From Pohlia nutans (taxonomy: Eukaryota > Streptophyta > Bryopsida > Bryales > Mniaceae): a stretch of DNA of 64,000 nt. Numbering within the stretch: the stretch's first letter is position 1; the number at the start of each line of letters is the position of its first letter. The position numbers and the translations under genes are program-made. A model generated the notes under the pieces. That model was not told the origin of the DNA. It was given only the letters and a program-made list of their open reading frames with translations, and ran no database searches. The stretch covers positions 44,376,372 to 44,440,371 of the forward strand of contig CM040089.1 of assembly GCA_022496805.1 (NCBI GenBank), given 5' to 3'. This document shows, piece after piece, positions 45,791 through 57,336 of the stretch.

Positions 45791-46647
45791 ATTTATTTTT
45801 GGAAAATAATTTTTTTTTAATTTAAATTTTTTTGGCAAAAATCGAACAAATTCAATTGCAAAGGGATAAAATACAAGGCCACCACGACATGTTTTTTGGC
45901 AAATTTTCACTAGAATCTTACTTGATTTTGGAAGTGGCTACTTTCACACTAGAAAAAATGGGCAAAAAAGTAAATGGAATCACCAAAATTTACTGAAAAT
46001 CGCCACTACTTGGTTGAAAGTGCCTTATAATAGATAATGTTATGGATGTGCATATATATATATATATATGGATGGATGATTCTAGAATCCATTTTCCCTT
46101 ATCTACATTCCAGGGTGAGTGTCGCTCTACCAACGGAAAACAAAAAAATTGGTTGCCTCGCATTCCTCAAATATGGAGTTCTCTAAATCACCCCTACTTT
46201 TTACCTCTCCTGAGGTAAAAAAATTGCCCCTGCTTTGAACTTGTTGAGGCCCCCAAATTCCAGGGAGACATGGCCCCATGGTGAAATAAGGTCGTGGGTG
46301 TCAATTTTTGAATTCAAAATTTCCAAAAATGACCCTTGAGACCTCTAAAATAAAAAAATAAAAAATCTCGACCTGCCTCAAGGAATGTTCATAGCAGTGA
46401 TTTAGAAAGGCCCCTCAAATACCCATGTTCTGGTCCTTTGCACATAATTTGTTTAAAAAGCTCATTCTTTTATCACCATACATTCATTCACATCAACAAA
46501 TTTTCGTCCATTTGTGACATTTTCGTTTGTTTGTGACGACTTCATCTAAAATGTAAATGAAAGTGCTACAATGTTTGTTTCATTGGTGCCACCTGCTCGA
46601 AAATGAAAAATTGGATAACAATATGTTCATCAAGGACCATTTGATCC
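44733..46647. other. intergenic with promoter-like patch
   Basis: No supported gene. 45155-45175 contains two ACGT cores (CCACGTGG and CCACGTGA, G-box-like) and TATATAAA occurs at 44864, but no ORF with coding character follows. CTCTCTC/GTCTCTC repeats lie at 45474-45520, A/T homopolymer runs at 45747-45835, and (TA)n at 46053-46070. Confidence 0.35.
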
Positions 46648-46651
46648 TTAA

Positions 46652-46889
46652 CCCTAAAGGCCCAAGGGGCGTCAAAGTGTCCCCCCCAAAACATTTGAAC
46701 GCAAACTTTGAACATTATAATCTTGTAAGCTAAACGGTCAATTCTTCCAATATTCTGCACAGCCCTAGGCATTGCAGATATAAACACTATCCAACAGTGA
46801 ATTTCCGTGGATCTCATTTTTCGGGCTGGAATTGCACTTTATTTGACAAGGTGTCTATTTTTGGGGTGAAAATTGGAGGGCTTTAGGGG
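46652..46889. mobile_element. TTAA-flanked MITE (238 bp)
   Basis: TTAA at 46648-46651 and 46890-46893. Ends CCCTAAAGGCCC and inverse CCCCTAAAGCCC. No ORF of note. Confidence 0.7.
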
Positions 46890-46893
46890 TTAA

Positions 46894-48648
46894 AAAACTT
46901 GAAGTTTCATTGTGCCCATATATATTTGTATTCATTTTTGTGTACAAGTAAGTGATTGCTATTGTATTTCACTGTACCAACGTATTTGAGACCACCATTG
47001 TAATTGAGTATACAAAGTGTTTGTTCAAGTACATTTTTTTGTATTTTAATACTCGAGACACGTTATATGAACAAATATATGGTGGTTATACATATGGAGC
47101 CCATCGGACCTTTAATTTACAATTTTAAACTTTTCAAACTTTTCACAAACTTTTCACAAAATTTCTTTTTTAAAGGCCATTTTATGACTTGTCTTTGTAA
47201 ATTATCAAATCTTGGGGTACCCTATGATCTTTAGGGCAATTAGAGGTTGATCAAGTGTTTAATTCAACTACAGGGATACCATCTAAAAGTTGTTGTTTAC
47301 AAATTTCATTTGTATGCCAACTTCAAAAAAGAGATTCAGTCCCGGATTTAGTATTTTTATAATAAATTGTTATAGAGCTCTGCCTATAACAAATATTCAA
47401 AATGTATTTTAAAATACACTTTTTGTTCTCAAATGAATTAAAAAAAGGTTCTATAGATCTAACTTTACCTTTTAAATAGCGAAATCAAAAATTCAAAATT
47501 AAAGAATGTTTAGTTTAGGCTTTTATTCTTTATTGACAAATTTTAAATGAACCAAATATGGTTGCCTAGGCACTTAGAGGTTAATATCTTCTTTTTGACA
47601 TCAACTTTTTTAAAGTTGTGAAAGCTATATATTATAGCACACTTAAGTTCTATCAACGTCTTTGTAAGCATTTAAGGGTTACGGAGCAAAGAAGTATTCA
47701 GGCATGTCCAAACCATAGCATCTGCATTGTTCACAATACCAAGACAAATCTTCATCAACCACCACGTTCTCAATTTTGAGAATTTGGAAGAGTGAATGTA
47801 AGGTCTTTAGGTTCTTCTTCGTTCGAGAGATTAAACATCTGGTTCAAAAATTGAGGTTGCATTTTGAGTGGGAAATCCAGCTCGAAATTCACTATAGCAA
47901 AGTGGCACTACCAAATTATATAAAATTTTCATTTAGTTAATACATTCTCAATTGTGAGCATTAGAAGTTAGGGTAGGCTTTTTGGATTCTTTTGTATATG
48001 ATTTTAAAATCAATATGTGGCCTCAAACTTGAGATTGCAAATTGAGTAAAAAATTGCTTTAAAACTCATTGCAACAAAGTTTCAAATGTTTATTGTACAT
48101 AAATTATGGTGAAGTTAAAATTAGAAAACATGATTGGGTTTTTCTTTAAAAGTCATTGAAATTTTCTTTAAGATTGAATGGGCACTTGCTCAATTTGATG
48201 AATTTTTTTGTTGGGTGTGTTTATTTATTTGATTATTTTCCCCCTACTTTGGACGTATGCACCCCAACGGAATTGAAGTCATTCTCCAAATGTTTAACTT
48301 CAAACAGCCAAAACACAACCAAAGGAAAATAATTAGGGACCAAACATATTTTAGCAACCATTGAAGTGCGAAAAACAATTGGTTCTTTGTCTGGGCTCAG
48401 AGTTGCAAGCGTGGGACCAAAACTCCAATTTGGAAAAAGAAGCAAACTCAATGATAATAAATTGCATGCAACTATGAGTCATTGTCATTCTAAACTAACA
48501 CAAAATTTGATAAGAATTCAAACGCAATTTGGAAAAAGTATTGGCATATGTTCAATGTAGGCTAAAATGGGGTTTTCCAAATACCTCTATTGAGAGTTGA
48601 AAATCTACTCTAAAACTCTAACCTTAATTGTTTACAACCTTATCAAAT
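46894..48648. other. intergenic, AT-rich
   Basis: No supported gene. An orphan TTAA-element right end (CTTAGAGG then TTAA) is at 47574-47584. Confidence 0.4.
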
Positions 48649-48652
48649 TTAA

Positions 48653-50048
48653 CCCCTAATTGCCCGGTCGACCAGATATGGTCGATCCAAAATTTCAACT
48701 TGTTCCTAAGTGGGCAATTTAATTCCTTTGACCGGTTTAAAAAAAATTACGGCTAGTGCTACGGGTTAATTTTTAGATTTTGTTATTTTCAACCAAAAAA
48801 GGTTATTTTATTTTATTTTAGGGAGGGGCTCAAAGGCACTTATGTCCCATTGCTCCTACAATTTAGGCAAAGGGTGGGGACAATGTATGTGGAACTCCCA
48901 AATTTGTGTAAACTTCAACAAATTTATTTGTTTTTGAGATCTAAAAAGTTCTAAGTCTTATCCAACATTTGTTTTGAGAATGGTCTCAATGGAAAGAGTT
49001 GGGAGATTCCATGATTTTGACCATTGAAAATTTAGACATGCAAGGAGTAATTTGGAGTTATTTGTGATATCTAGTACTTATATATCAAGTGTAAAAATAA
49101 ATAAAAATGCATTTCAACAACTGCAAGGTGGATTGTGTAATGAGTTTGATAGCTCTTGATTCAAACTTAGGATTTTTGAATGTGCATTTTAGTGTACTAA
49201 CACAATTTCTAGTTGTTCATGTCACCTCAATCCCAAAAAACTCTCATGTGCATATTTCACAAACATTGTAGAGAGGGGCAACATATTATAAATAGAATGT
49301 GTACATTTCTCTTGTTATAATCTCACAACTCATATGGAATTTCACACTCAAAATTGGTATGCATACTAATAAGCAAGCTCTTTAACCCTTTGATGCGCAT
49401 GTGTCCATATAATAGACGATGAACAAATTGTAAGCCTTCTCTTGACTACATCCTGTATAATTTTTCATCCATCCAAATTTTCCTTGGTTCTTGTGCTAGT
49501 TCACTACCATTTGTACGGTATGGATCTTCAAAATAAGATATTGTGACTTTTTTTTAAATGAAAAAATTGGTTCACGTCAAGTTTCATTCTTAGTTCAAAA
49601 AGTGAGACCTTAACAATGATTTTCCAAAATAAGTAGAATCAAATAATGGAAATTATACCATCTCATAGTGCATATTATTCCAAATTCGTTATAATTTTTT
49701 TCAATAAAAATTTGTTAATTTGGGATTTTAAAGTGAATTTCAAAAGAAAACCTTGCAAAATTAATTAAAAACTATTGATAATTTTTTTGATAAATCCAAC
49801 TGTACAGATGTGATCTACACATTGAGATTTACAACTTTTCTTTATATATCAACTCCATTTTTGTGATTCATCAAACATTTTATAACACATCTTTCAAATC
49901 GGTGGTGGATCTGGACGTTAAAGGGTTAAACATCTATATGGTTAGATTTTGGAAAAAAAGAAACAATTTGCCTCATTGGGGATAACAATAAGCCCATGTT
50001 GTTTATTCATAGGAAAAACACACTTGGAAAGGCTTGGGCACTTAGGGG
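48653..50048. mobile_element. TTAA-flanked element hosting a nested copy
   Basis: TTAA at 48649-48652 and 50049-50052. Ends CCCCTAATTGCCCGG and inverse CCCCTAAGTGCCC. Contains the complete 540-bp element 49386-49925; without it and one TTAA the host is about 852 bp. Confidence 0.7.
49386..49925. mobile_element. TTAA-flanked MITE, 540-bp family (copy 5)
   Basis: TTAA at 49382-49385 and 49926-49929. Ends CCCTTTGATGCGC and inverse CCCTTTAACGTCC; exactly 540 bp. Confidence 0.85.
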
Positions 50049-50052
50049 TTAA

Positions 50053-50606
50053 CGAGCTCGATATTATCACAAATTGAATGCAACTTCATGTTAAAATCAA
50101 GGAGTATGATAGTTACAGCTTAGAGAGGGTTTTTGATCGTGGAACATTAGTTTCCAAGAATATATCATATTCAACTACAAGAACAAAGGAAATTTGAACA
50201 ACTTTTAAAGTGATTTTAGTCCAAATTTTCACATGTAGACTTAGCAAGTATTAGAAAAGGTATCCCATACAAAGATGAACATGAACCAAGAATTCTTGTA
50301 AATCTTGAAAGTTTTGTAGAATATAGATGTTTGGTTGAAATTTTGTAAATCATAGGAATATATTTGATAATTCATTAACAATTTTCATCATTTTAGCAAT
50401 TTCAACTGAATTTTCTCACTATTCGAACATGTCCAACAACTTACTTGAGAACCATGTTAGCATTACAGCTAAGGATAAAAACCATTTAACTCGCCATTTA
50501 ACCCCTAAAACGCCCATTGAGCTTCATATTTATGACCACTAAATATTTTCTCATATGATTTACAAGGTGGCTTAATGGTTTACTCAAATACTATGTGTAC
50601 TCAAAT
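50053..50606. other. intergenic
   Basis: No supported gene. TTAACCCCTAAAACGCCC at about 50508 is a lone TTAA-type left end without an identified partner. Confidence 0.35.
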
Positions 50607-50614
50607 ACAAGGGT

Positions 50615-51654
50615 GGGTCCATTCAAGCTAATACGAACCGGCTAAGTTGTGAGCAGTGCTTTTTCAGTGCATTTTTGGAGGCATTTTCGATGTGATGTTT
50701 GATTTAAATTGTTATTAGAAAGGAAAGTGATATGTAAATGTTTGCAACATGTATATAAAACACATAGTACAAGATGAAAGCAATATTTTAAAATTTTGGG
50801 TATTAACCCCTAACTGCCCAGGCGTCTATTTTTTGGACAATGTATAGATTTCATCCAAATTTTCTCATCCGTCATGCGCTTTTCGTAGTGTGGATTTTTT
50901 ACTATAGATTTTATGGGAAGTTAGCTTCATGCATATGTGATCCGATTAGAAAGGGGATGATTTGTGAAATTTTTATGCCTCATTTCATGTTGCATTGATT
51001 CAACAAAAATTTCTAAAATCTTAGTTCAAAATAGATCAAAAGTGCTCTTAAAAAAGTCAACTCATAGAATTAAGCAACCAAAAAATCTCCAAAAATCACA
51101 ACACTTAGAGTATTACATTTCAACCCATCATAACAAATTTCATCTACAAATTGTCAATATCTTGTTCGTAATCGAATTACAAAATAATTTTGAATTTTAA
51201 GTTTCAAAATTTATACAAAAATATTGGTGATAGCAATCATAGATCTAACCATATGGATAGAATCTAAAATTCATAATGTACAACTTTTATTCATACATCA
51301 AGTTCAAAATATCCCTCTTAGTTGCATTTTATAATGCATCTTTGCAAAACTGCCCAATCTAGAGAGGGTTGTGGGCATTTAGGGGTTAAAAGCACTAAAA
51401 TAGCTCTGTCATCAATCGTTTTAATGACTCACTAAGGACTTTTCTAAATGATAAATAACACTTTTTTGGTAGAAATTTTGGGATAATCGAATGAGAATGA
51501 TGATTATGTGAATGAAAAATGAAATCAATACATTAAAAAATTGTTCTTTGGATGAAAATCATGACTTTTTTGTCTCTAACGACTCTCCAAAGGACTCTCC
51601 AAAGCACTCACTGAAAACGAGGCACCCTTGGCTCGTATTAGCTTGAATGGACCC
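50615..51654. mobile_element. MITE, GGGTCCATTCAAGC ends, with nested TTAA element
   Basis: Ends GGGTCCATTCAAGCTAATAC and the inverse, flanked on both sides by GGGT. After removing the nested 50807-51385 element and one TTAA the host is about 457 bp. Ends resemble the GGCCCATTCACAC family. Confidence 0.7.
50807..51385. mobile_element. TTAA-flanked MITE, 575-bp family (copy 1)
   Basis: TTAA at 50803-50806 and 51386-51389. Ends CCCCTAACTGCCCAG and inverse CCCCTAAATGCCC. Homologous, in reverse, to 59481-60052 and 63225-63794. 579 bp. Confidence 0.8.
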
Positions 51655-52041
51655 GGGTATATTCAAATATTTTGGTGTAGTAACATACAACAACAACTAT
51701 TTAATTATACGCAAAAATACATGCAAAAGTAACTGAACTTCAGGTTGTTTAAGGTTTAACACTGCATAGGACACCATGATGGATTCAAGGAGTCTAGGCA
51801 ACATAGTCTGTGAAGATGATCGGAACCTAGATAGATGTCGGCATACCATAAATCCCTCGGGCCCTGTTGCCCTTAATAAATTCCGGGAGTTTCTGGGGCG
51901 GATTGCCCTCCCACGAGTTGGGAAGGAAAACAATGGAACGGAACGCCCTCTCACGGTCTTGGGGGGCGTTCCTCGGGGTTTACGTAGCAGGGAGCTCTTG
52001 CCGGAGGGGTTTCCTTGCGCGGAAATTGGGCGTCATGTGAA
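51655..52041. other. intergenic, GC-rich toward the right
   Basis: An open frame at 51776-52129 exists mainly because of the GC-rich repeat segment; no domain. 'ggaacgccctctcacgg...gggggcgttcc' near 51937-51972 is a small hairpin. Confidence 0.35.
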
Positions 52042-52142
52042 ATTGGGCGTCATGTATAGCAGGGAGCCCTCACCGGAGGGGTTTCCGCGGATGGAAACCC
52101 CTCCGGCGAGGGCTCCCTGCTATACATGACGCCCAATTTCAC
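52042..52142. repeat. near-perfect 47-bp stem hairpin
   Basis: Arm 1 from GTGAAATTGGGCGTCATGTA to GGAGGGGTTTCC, a loop of about 6 nt (GCGGAT), arm 2 the inverse, with one visible mismatch. A partial third copy of the arm lies just upstream (51988-52041). GC-rich and sharply different from the neighbours. Confidence 0.85.
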
Positions 52143-52503
52143 AACAACATTCATGTTCCTCGACCTCAATATTTACAGAGCAATGGTAGTAATTCCATTC
52201 CTGCAATTGAACACAAGGAAAATATAGGCATATAGTATGTAGTAAAGGAACCCTCTTTATTATATATTTTACTATATGGGGCATGTAAATTGATCATTTG
52301 ACTACATTAAGACATTTTACTACTCAATAAATGTCCCCACTTTCCTTGTGGAGTTGCCTAGAGTTTGTAGTCACTGCAATCACAAGTGGGAGGAGGTGGT
52401 TAGAAAAACATTGTAAGAACGACATTATTCTAGATCGTAGTAGAATATTATTCTGGCAATGTGAAGAGCCCCTACTTAGGTGAAGATTAAGCTCCAGATA
52501 GTA

Positions 52504-52799
52504 GAGTTATCCGAAAACAGAGTCGGTGTTTTCTAACTTGTAAAGTGAGTTTGTGTCCCAATAATAACAGATTCTAACAAACTTTATTTACGAATAGTCC
52601 TTTGGTCCCTTCATGAATAGTCCCATAGGCTTGGGGGAACTTGTGGGAACTCTCTCCTAGCATTGGGGAGGTCACGAGTTCCATACCCCACGGCGGTGTA
52701 AGGCCTTGCAACTCATCATAGACTAATTTTGAACTCAAAACGAGTCTAAGGTGAGTTCAACAAGAGTTTCCACTTTGAGACACTCTTTTCGGTTAACTC
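52504..52799. mobile_element. MITE-like element, GAGTTAACCGAAAA ends (copy 2)
   Basis: Starts GAGTTATCCGAAAACA, ends TTTTCGGTTAACTC. Inserted within unit 1 of the duplicated block; unit 2 has the empty site ('gctccagatagtgcat'). Same family as 458-768. Confidence 0.75.
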
Positions 52800-52877
52800 C
52801 AGTGCATCAGTTAAGTTAGTAGCAGTTCAACAGACCCTATGGTACGTGTATGAAAGCAAACGAGCAGAATGGGAAAA

Positions 52878-52966
52878 GGGCTCATGAGGCACACAATGTC
52901 ATCCGTGTTGTCAGAGGCTCGGGGAGCAGGTCGCCCCTCTGAGCTGCCCAATTCATATCACAGCCC
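52878..52966. ncRNA. candidate structured RNA, element A
   Basis: 89 nt, starts GGGCTCATGAGGCAC and ends TTCATATCACAGCCC. Complementary ends (GGGC/GCCC), a second stem (GGCA/TGCC) and an inner hairpin with loop AGGTC are shared with B-D. Frames are interrupted in the other copies, so it is not coding. The transcribed strand is unknown. Confidence 0.45.
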
Positions 52967-53190
52967 TGACAGTGAAGGAAGAAAAGACACCATTATACGT
53001 AGTAAATATTAGTGCAGCAAACGATATGGTGTTTCTATCATTTGTATACTGTGACGAAACCTACCGTAAATTCTAAAGCTTTCTATCAATATACAGTATG
53101 AAACCATACCGTGGACTTGTTTCTCCTTCGTTGTGAAATGCAGTTTATCCAGATGCGTTTAAAAAAAATCTCAAAACGAATTTAATTGAG

Positions 53191-53278
53191 TGGGCTCATG
53201 AGGCACAATGTCTCATCATCCAAGCAGATGTACGAGAAGCAGGTTGCTCCTCGGACGTGCCCTAGTCATATCACTGCC
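53191..53278. ncRNA. candidate structured RNA, element B
   Basis: 88 nt, GGGCTCATGAGGCACAATG ... GTCATATCACTGCCC. Inner hairpin CGAGAAGC-AGGTT-GCTCCTCG. Closest to D. Confidence 0.45.
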
Positions 53279-53533
53279 CATGATGGTTGTCTGAGAAGAG
53301 GTAACTATATCGGTAGTTAATATAGATCCGGTAAACCGTATGGTTCTTCTCTTGAGAAACCCGAGTTTGGTCCCTGAAACAATTGCCTAGTGCTTGTCCT
53401 TGGAGACTAATTCACCTTGACATTAGTTGTTCTTACTTGCTGCTGTCTCGTTATGGTAACGACTTCTTTTAATTTCAAAACCGCAATAGGATTGACACAT
53501 TTGTGCTCGAGTAGGGTTTAGGGCTTACGAGTA

Positions 53534-53716
53534 TTAGGGTAAAGTTTCATACATGCAATAATCTCCACAATAGCTTGACTGGAAGGACATGTCTCCAGGG
53601 AGATCGAGGAGAAAAGCCATGGAAGGATCGAAGCCACCGGGAGCTTGGAGTAAACGTACATTTTCCGGCAGGTGGTACGTCGATGTGGTGCTGCAAGAGA
53701 TTTCCGTCAAAGTCAA
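53534..53716 (-). other. coding-like fragment between the duplicated units
   Basis: Minus frame with balanced composition, reading TSTYHLPENVRLLQAPGGFD and FLLDLPGDMSFQSSYCGDYC. 'tctcttgcag' at 53692-53701 (minus) could be a splice acceptor. No family recognised; could be one exon of an unknown gene or chance. Confidence 0.25.
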
Positions 53717-54098
53717 GCCACTAGCTCTTCACGTCTGTCTTCAGTCTGGCTGATCTAGTTTTCATGATCTCTATCCATGTTGGCACAAAACTGTAATAGA
53801 GATTCACATCTGGGAATACTTCACTAGTCCTTCCTGGTTATGACTTATAACGCAGTTGGCTGTGTGCTATTTATAGATCATAACAGTCCTGATTGACACT
53901 ATGTATAAAGAAAACCATTTCTCACCTCTCCTTTAAATCCTTATGGGGATACGATGAGGACTTACATACCGAAATTAATCTTCCTGCACTTGGGTGAGGA
54001 TTAATCAACCAAGCTCCAGATAGTGCATAGTTAGAATCAGTTAAACAGACCCTGTGCTTCAATAATCACGTTATGAAAGCAAACGAGCAAAACTAAAA

Positions 54099-54187
54099 GG
54101 GCTCATGAGGCACTCGTTGTCACCTGAAAAGTCAGAATAGTGAGGAGCAGGTCGCCCCTCTGAGGTGCCCAATTCATATCACAGCCC
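54099..54187. ncRNA. candidate structured RNA, element C
   Basis: 89 nt, GGGCTCATGAGGCACTCG ... TTCATATCACAGCCC. Inner hairpin GAGGAGC-AGGTC-GCCCCTC. Closest to A. Confidence 0.45.
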
Positions 54188-54520
54188 ACAGCCAGTTCGG
54201 TGAAAATACTACCTTATACGTAGTAAATATTAGTGAAGCAAATGATATGGAGTTTCCATCATAAATCAGTGACGAAACCTACCGTAGATTCTAAAGCTTT
54301 CTATCAATACATAAATCCTTAAATAAAATCTTAGACTTGATCTAGCAAGTGTAGCCAGTGACCCACAGCACTCTCAGACTCAGATGCATTTAACATCGCT
54401 GTCATTAGAATGCTTATGTGTATGCATGGGGCTGTTTGGTTGTTGTTTTTCCTTCCCTACGGAATAAAGTTTTCCAGTTGCATAAAATAAGATAAAAGTA
54501 ACAAAACGATGCTGAACTGT

Positions 54521-54609
54521 AGGCTCATGAGGCACAAGATGTCATCATCCAAGTCAGATGTGCGAGAAGCAGGTCGCTCCTCGGATGTGCCCAAGTCATA
54601 TCACTGCCC
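54521..54609. ncRNA. candidate structured RNA, element D
   Basis: 89 nt, AGGCTCATGAGGCACAAG ... GTCATATCACTGCCC. Inner hairpin CGAGAAGC-AGGTC-GCTCCTCG; closing pair partly lost (first G to A). Closest to B. Confidence 0.45.
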
Positions 54610-54680
54610 TGGATAGAAAACTAAGAGGAGGCAACTATATTCGTAGTTAGCACAGATCCGGTAAACCCTATGGTTCTATT

Positions 54681-55056
54681 GAGAAACCCTTTACCTTGCG
54701 CCTTCTATTGTCAATTAATGTTTTTAACAAATTCGAGCTTCTACAGTATCCTCATGTTGTTGAGCTGCGGTTTCAATTTGCGGGAGACGTTGAAACAGAC
54801 GACAGTATATGGTCGATCCGTCGTGCTTACGTTCTTGCTGCTGGTGGATTTGATGTAATGAGGTTGTGGAATTAATTAATCGGGAAGAGTGGATGATGTA
54901 GTTTATGACCGTGACTTTATTGTGAATTTGCCAAATTTTTCGGATCTTGTTGTTCTTCCAACTATGGCTCATGATCCCATGTCTTCACCCTTGCAACGGA
55001 GCTTGGATCCATAGCTACAACTCTGATCATTTTCTGGGCTTTTTTGAGGCCTTCTT
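54681..55056. other. intergenic
   Basis: No supported gene. Confidence 0.35.
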
Positions 55057-55060
55057 TTAA

Positions 55061-55302
55061 CCCCTCAGCGTCTAAAACGCCCAATATGGCCATCTGCAAC
55101 TCTGAACTTTGCAACGGTGCCATTTTCTCATTTTACCTCGGTTTTCTGATTGCAATACATCATTTTAAAGCTCTTGTTGTATACTACAAGATCAACGGTT
55201 TAGATTGTGTCAAACTAAAGTCATTTTCACACAAACGGATGATTTGCAGCAGAGGGTTTAATTTTCCTACACTACAGAAAATGCACAGTGGACGCTTACA
55301 GG
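55061..55302. mobile_element. TTAA-flanked MITE (242 bp), diverged
   Basis: TTAA at 55057-55060 and 55303-55306. Ends CCCCTCAGCGTC and inverse CCTGTAAGCGTCC. The interior is diverged and resembles no other copy closely. Confidence 0.55.
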
Positions 55303-55306
55303 TTAA

Positions 55307-56771
55307 AGCTGAGGTTATATCGTCCTTCGTGGCCACCTTTGAGTAATCTGCCATATGCATGAGCAACAACCTCCCCTTTTACCAAAAGGTGCAACTCAGT
55401 CCACACGTTAGTTTGCTTAATATTGTGTTGTTTTGCAAACCTTGTCTAGATACAATTGTGGATGATGTGCACACGTGTTTCTATTCAACCATGCATCTTG
55501 ATCGACGTGCATCTAGCGTTGCCGAGGGTAGAGTGCATGAGCATGAATCATTTAGCAACGAATGGCAAGCAGTAAGAAATCTAAGGCCGGTACACTAGCT
55601 TGATCCAATACCACACACTGACCCAATTCTGTTCAAATGTAAGGATTGTAGGCCCGTGTCTTATTGTTTGGCCACTTGGAAGTTAAAGCATGTACGGGGC
55701 AAGTACTGCCTCCCTAGATTCTCATTCTAGAATCAACGAGTGCTCTACATTTGAGCGAAATTGGGTTAGTGGGTGGTATTGGGTACAACCACTTTACCAA
55801 GCAAGCTCGAAGTTGACGCAATTGATTTCCATAACTTACATTGTATTCGCATTATTTTATGACCTCACCAGGATTATTCTTTTGCACTGTAGCAATACAC
55901 CATGCTGACATTGGAGGATTGTCCCTCAAGATTTAAACCACTGTGATTGTGCCATGACACTGGTGACTGGCTCCAAGAAGGCAAAATAGAAAACCCTGAA
56001 CCTCACGTCAGGCAAGCCAGTTTGACCAACTCCCGGACCAGCTTCGACTTTAATTCTCGCTTTAATTTCAGCTACTGTAGCTTCCTAGCAGCTTGGGCAG
56101 CTTTCTGTCTAATAATTAATTAAAGTGCAAAAAATAGTTAAACAACACGAAAAAAATAATATTAAAATCGGGCAGTAACATATAAAAACGTAATATTAAA
56201 ACCTCTAGCCTTTTAATATTTTTTTTATTTTTTTGGGCAAACTAGGCTAGTAATTTCCCAGAAATTTAGGCACCCTTTTAATTATTTATATTGTGACCAA
56301 GCTGCTAGGAAGCTACGGTACCAGTTGGAGGGAGATTCATAGCCAGAAGTTTGGCGAATGAGCTTCCAGGGGATTCTTGTGTATTCTCAACTTCTTGTTA
56401 CCACCAATACAACCTCTACAGGACCAAGAAGCCCAAATTAGGCCTCTGTCATATATTTATAAGCAATTTTGAGTGAGTTCTATATGGACTTCCTTTTGTT
56501 CAAATTTATTTTTTCTTTGATCAGTATATGAAATGAAATGCTCTTCAATGATCCCATCTGAATTATTTTTTTCCGCAATATGATTGATTGAATTCTTCAT
56601 TTTAAAACCATGACGTTTTGGTCCTTTAGGGGATAATCGCTTGTTTTGCGATGTTGTGGTCAAATTGCCCTAATTTGGAGTCTTTGCCCGAGTCTTTGTT
56701 CTGGATGGTTGATGAAGAACTATTAATTGTTTGAGATGTAGGAGATTCTGATTGCAAAGGGTGGTTGACAG
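55307..56771. other. intergenic
   Basis: No supported gene. Inverted segments 'gctactgtagcttcctagcagcttgg' and 'ccaagctgctaggaagctacggtacc' (about 56070 and 56295) face each other and may bound a 230-bp AT-rich foldback element. Confidence 0.45.
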
Positions 56772-56775
56772 TTAA

Positions 56776-57332
56776 CCCTTAAACGTCAAAGCAAGCCCCA
56801 CGAGCTTGTTTTGAGAGAATAATGAAGAAAAAAGTGGATTTTCTCAACCAAAATTGAAGTGGATTGGTGCTTTGGAAAGGTGATGAAAAAGCGAGGCTAA
56901 ATTTAGCAAATACGCCTGTTTTAGTAAATTGTACATTCCAAGGAAATTAGAAAGAGAATCGGTGGGGAGGGAGGGGAGGGAGGGGAGGGAGGGGAGGGAG
57001 GGGAGGGAGGGGAAGGAGGGGAGGGAGTCGGGCAGCTTGAGACCTTGATGCATACCAGAGCTGCCAACGCATGCCAGCGCTGTCAACAATGTTTTTTTTT
57101 TTTTTTGTTTTTTTTAAATCCAAAATTGCAGAGCTCACTGCAGAGCCGGAACCTCATTGAATTTTTTAATTTGTTTTTGGAGTGACACTGTTCACTCCAT
57201 TCACTATTCAAATGGGATTTGAGGAATTCTCATTGGTTGTTCACGTTACTCAAGGGGCGACTGTTGGGGGCAGCTCTCTAAAAAAAAAATTCCTTTGGCC
57301 TGCCCGTCCAGGACCCTCTTGACGTTTAAGGG
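56776..57332. mobile_element. TTAA-flanked MITE, GACGTTTAAGGG family (557 bp)
   Basis: TTAA at 56772-56775 and 57333-57336. Ends CCCTTAAACGTCAAAGCAAGC and inverse CCCTTAAACGTCAAGAGGG. It contains an expanded (GGGGA/GGGA)n run at 56963-57026 that is only a few units long in the copy at 31851-31872. Confidence 0.85.
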
Positions 57333-57336
57333 TTAA

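Larger units (their letters stand above)
52480..54680. repeat. duplicated block containing four copies of an 88-nt element
   Basis: Two units (about 52480-53390 and 53990-54680) share order and sequence: 'gattaagctccagatagt', 'aacagaccct', element A or C, 'gacgaaacctaccgta.attctaaagctttctatcaat', element B or D, 'gatccggtaaacc.tatggttct'. Unit 1 additionally carries the MITE 52504-52799. The sequences between units are unrelated. Confidence 0.8.

Noticed and set aside
51776..52129. 117-codon protein gene
   Set aside because: The frame runs through the hairpin arms and is explained by their GC-rich repeat content.
52878..54609. Box C/D snoRNA cluster
   Set aside because: Inner CTGA and GATGA strings occur on the minus strand, but canonical terminal C (RUGAUGA) and D (CUGA) boxes next to the closing stem are absent.
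52878..54609. Hammerhead-type ribozyme, because CTCATGAG resembles CTGATGAG
   Set aside because: The required core strings (CTGATGA and GAAA) and helix order are missing.
56844..57138. Proline/leucine-rich small proteins
   Set aside because: Encoded by the GGGGA microsatellite inside a TTAA-type element.
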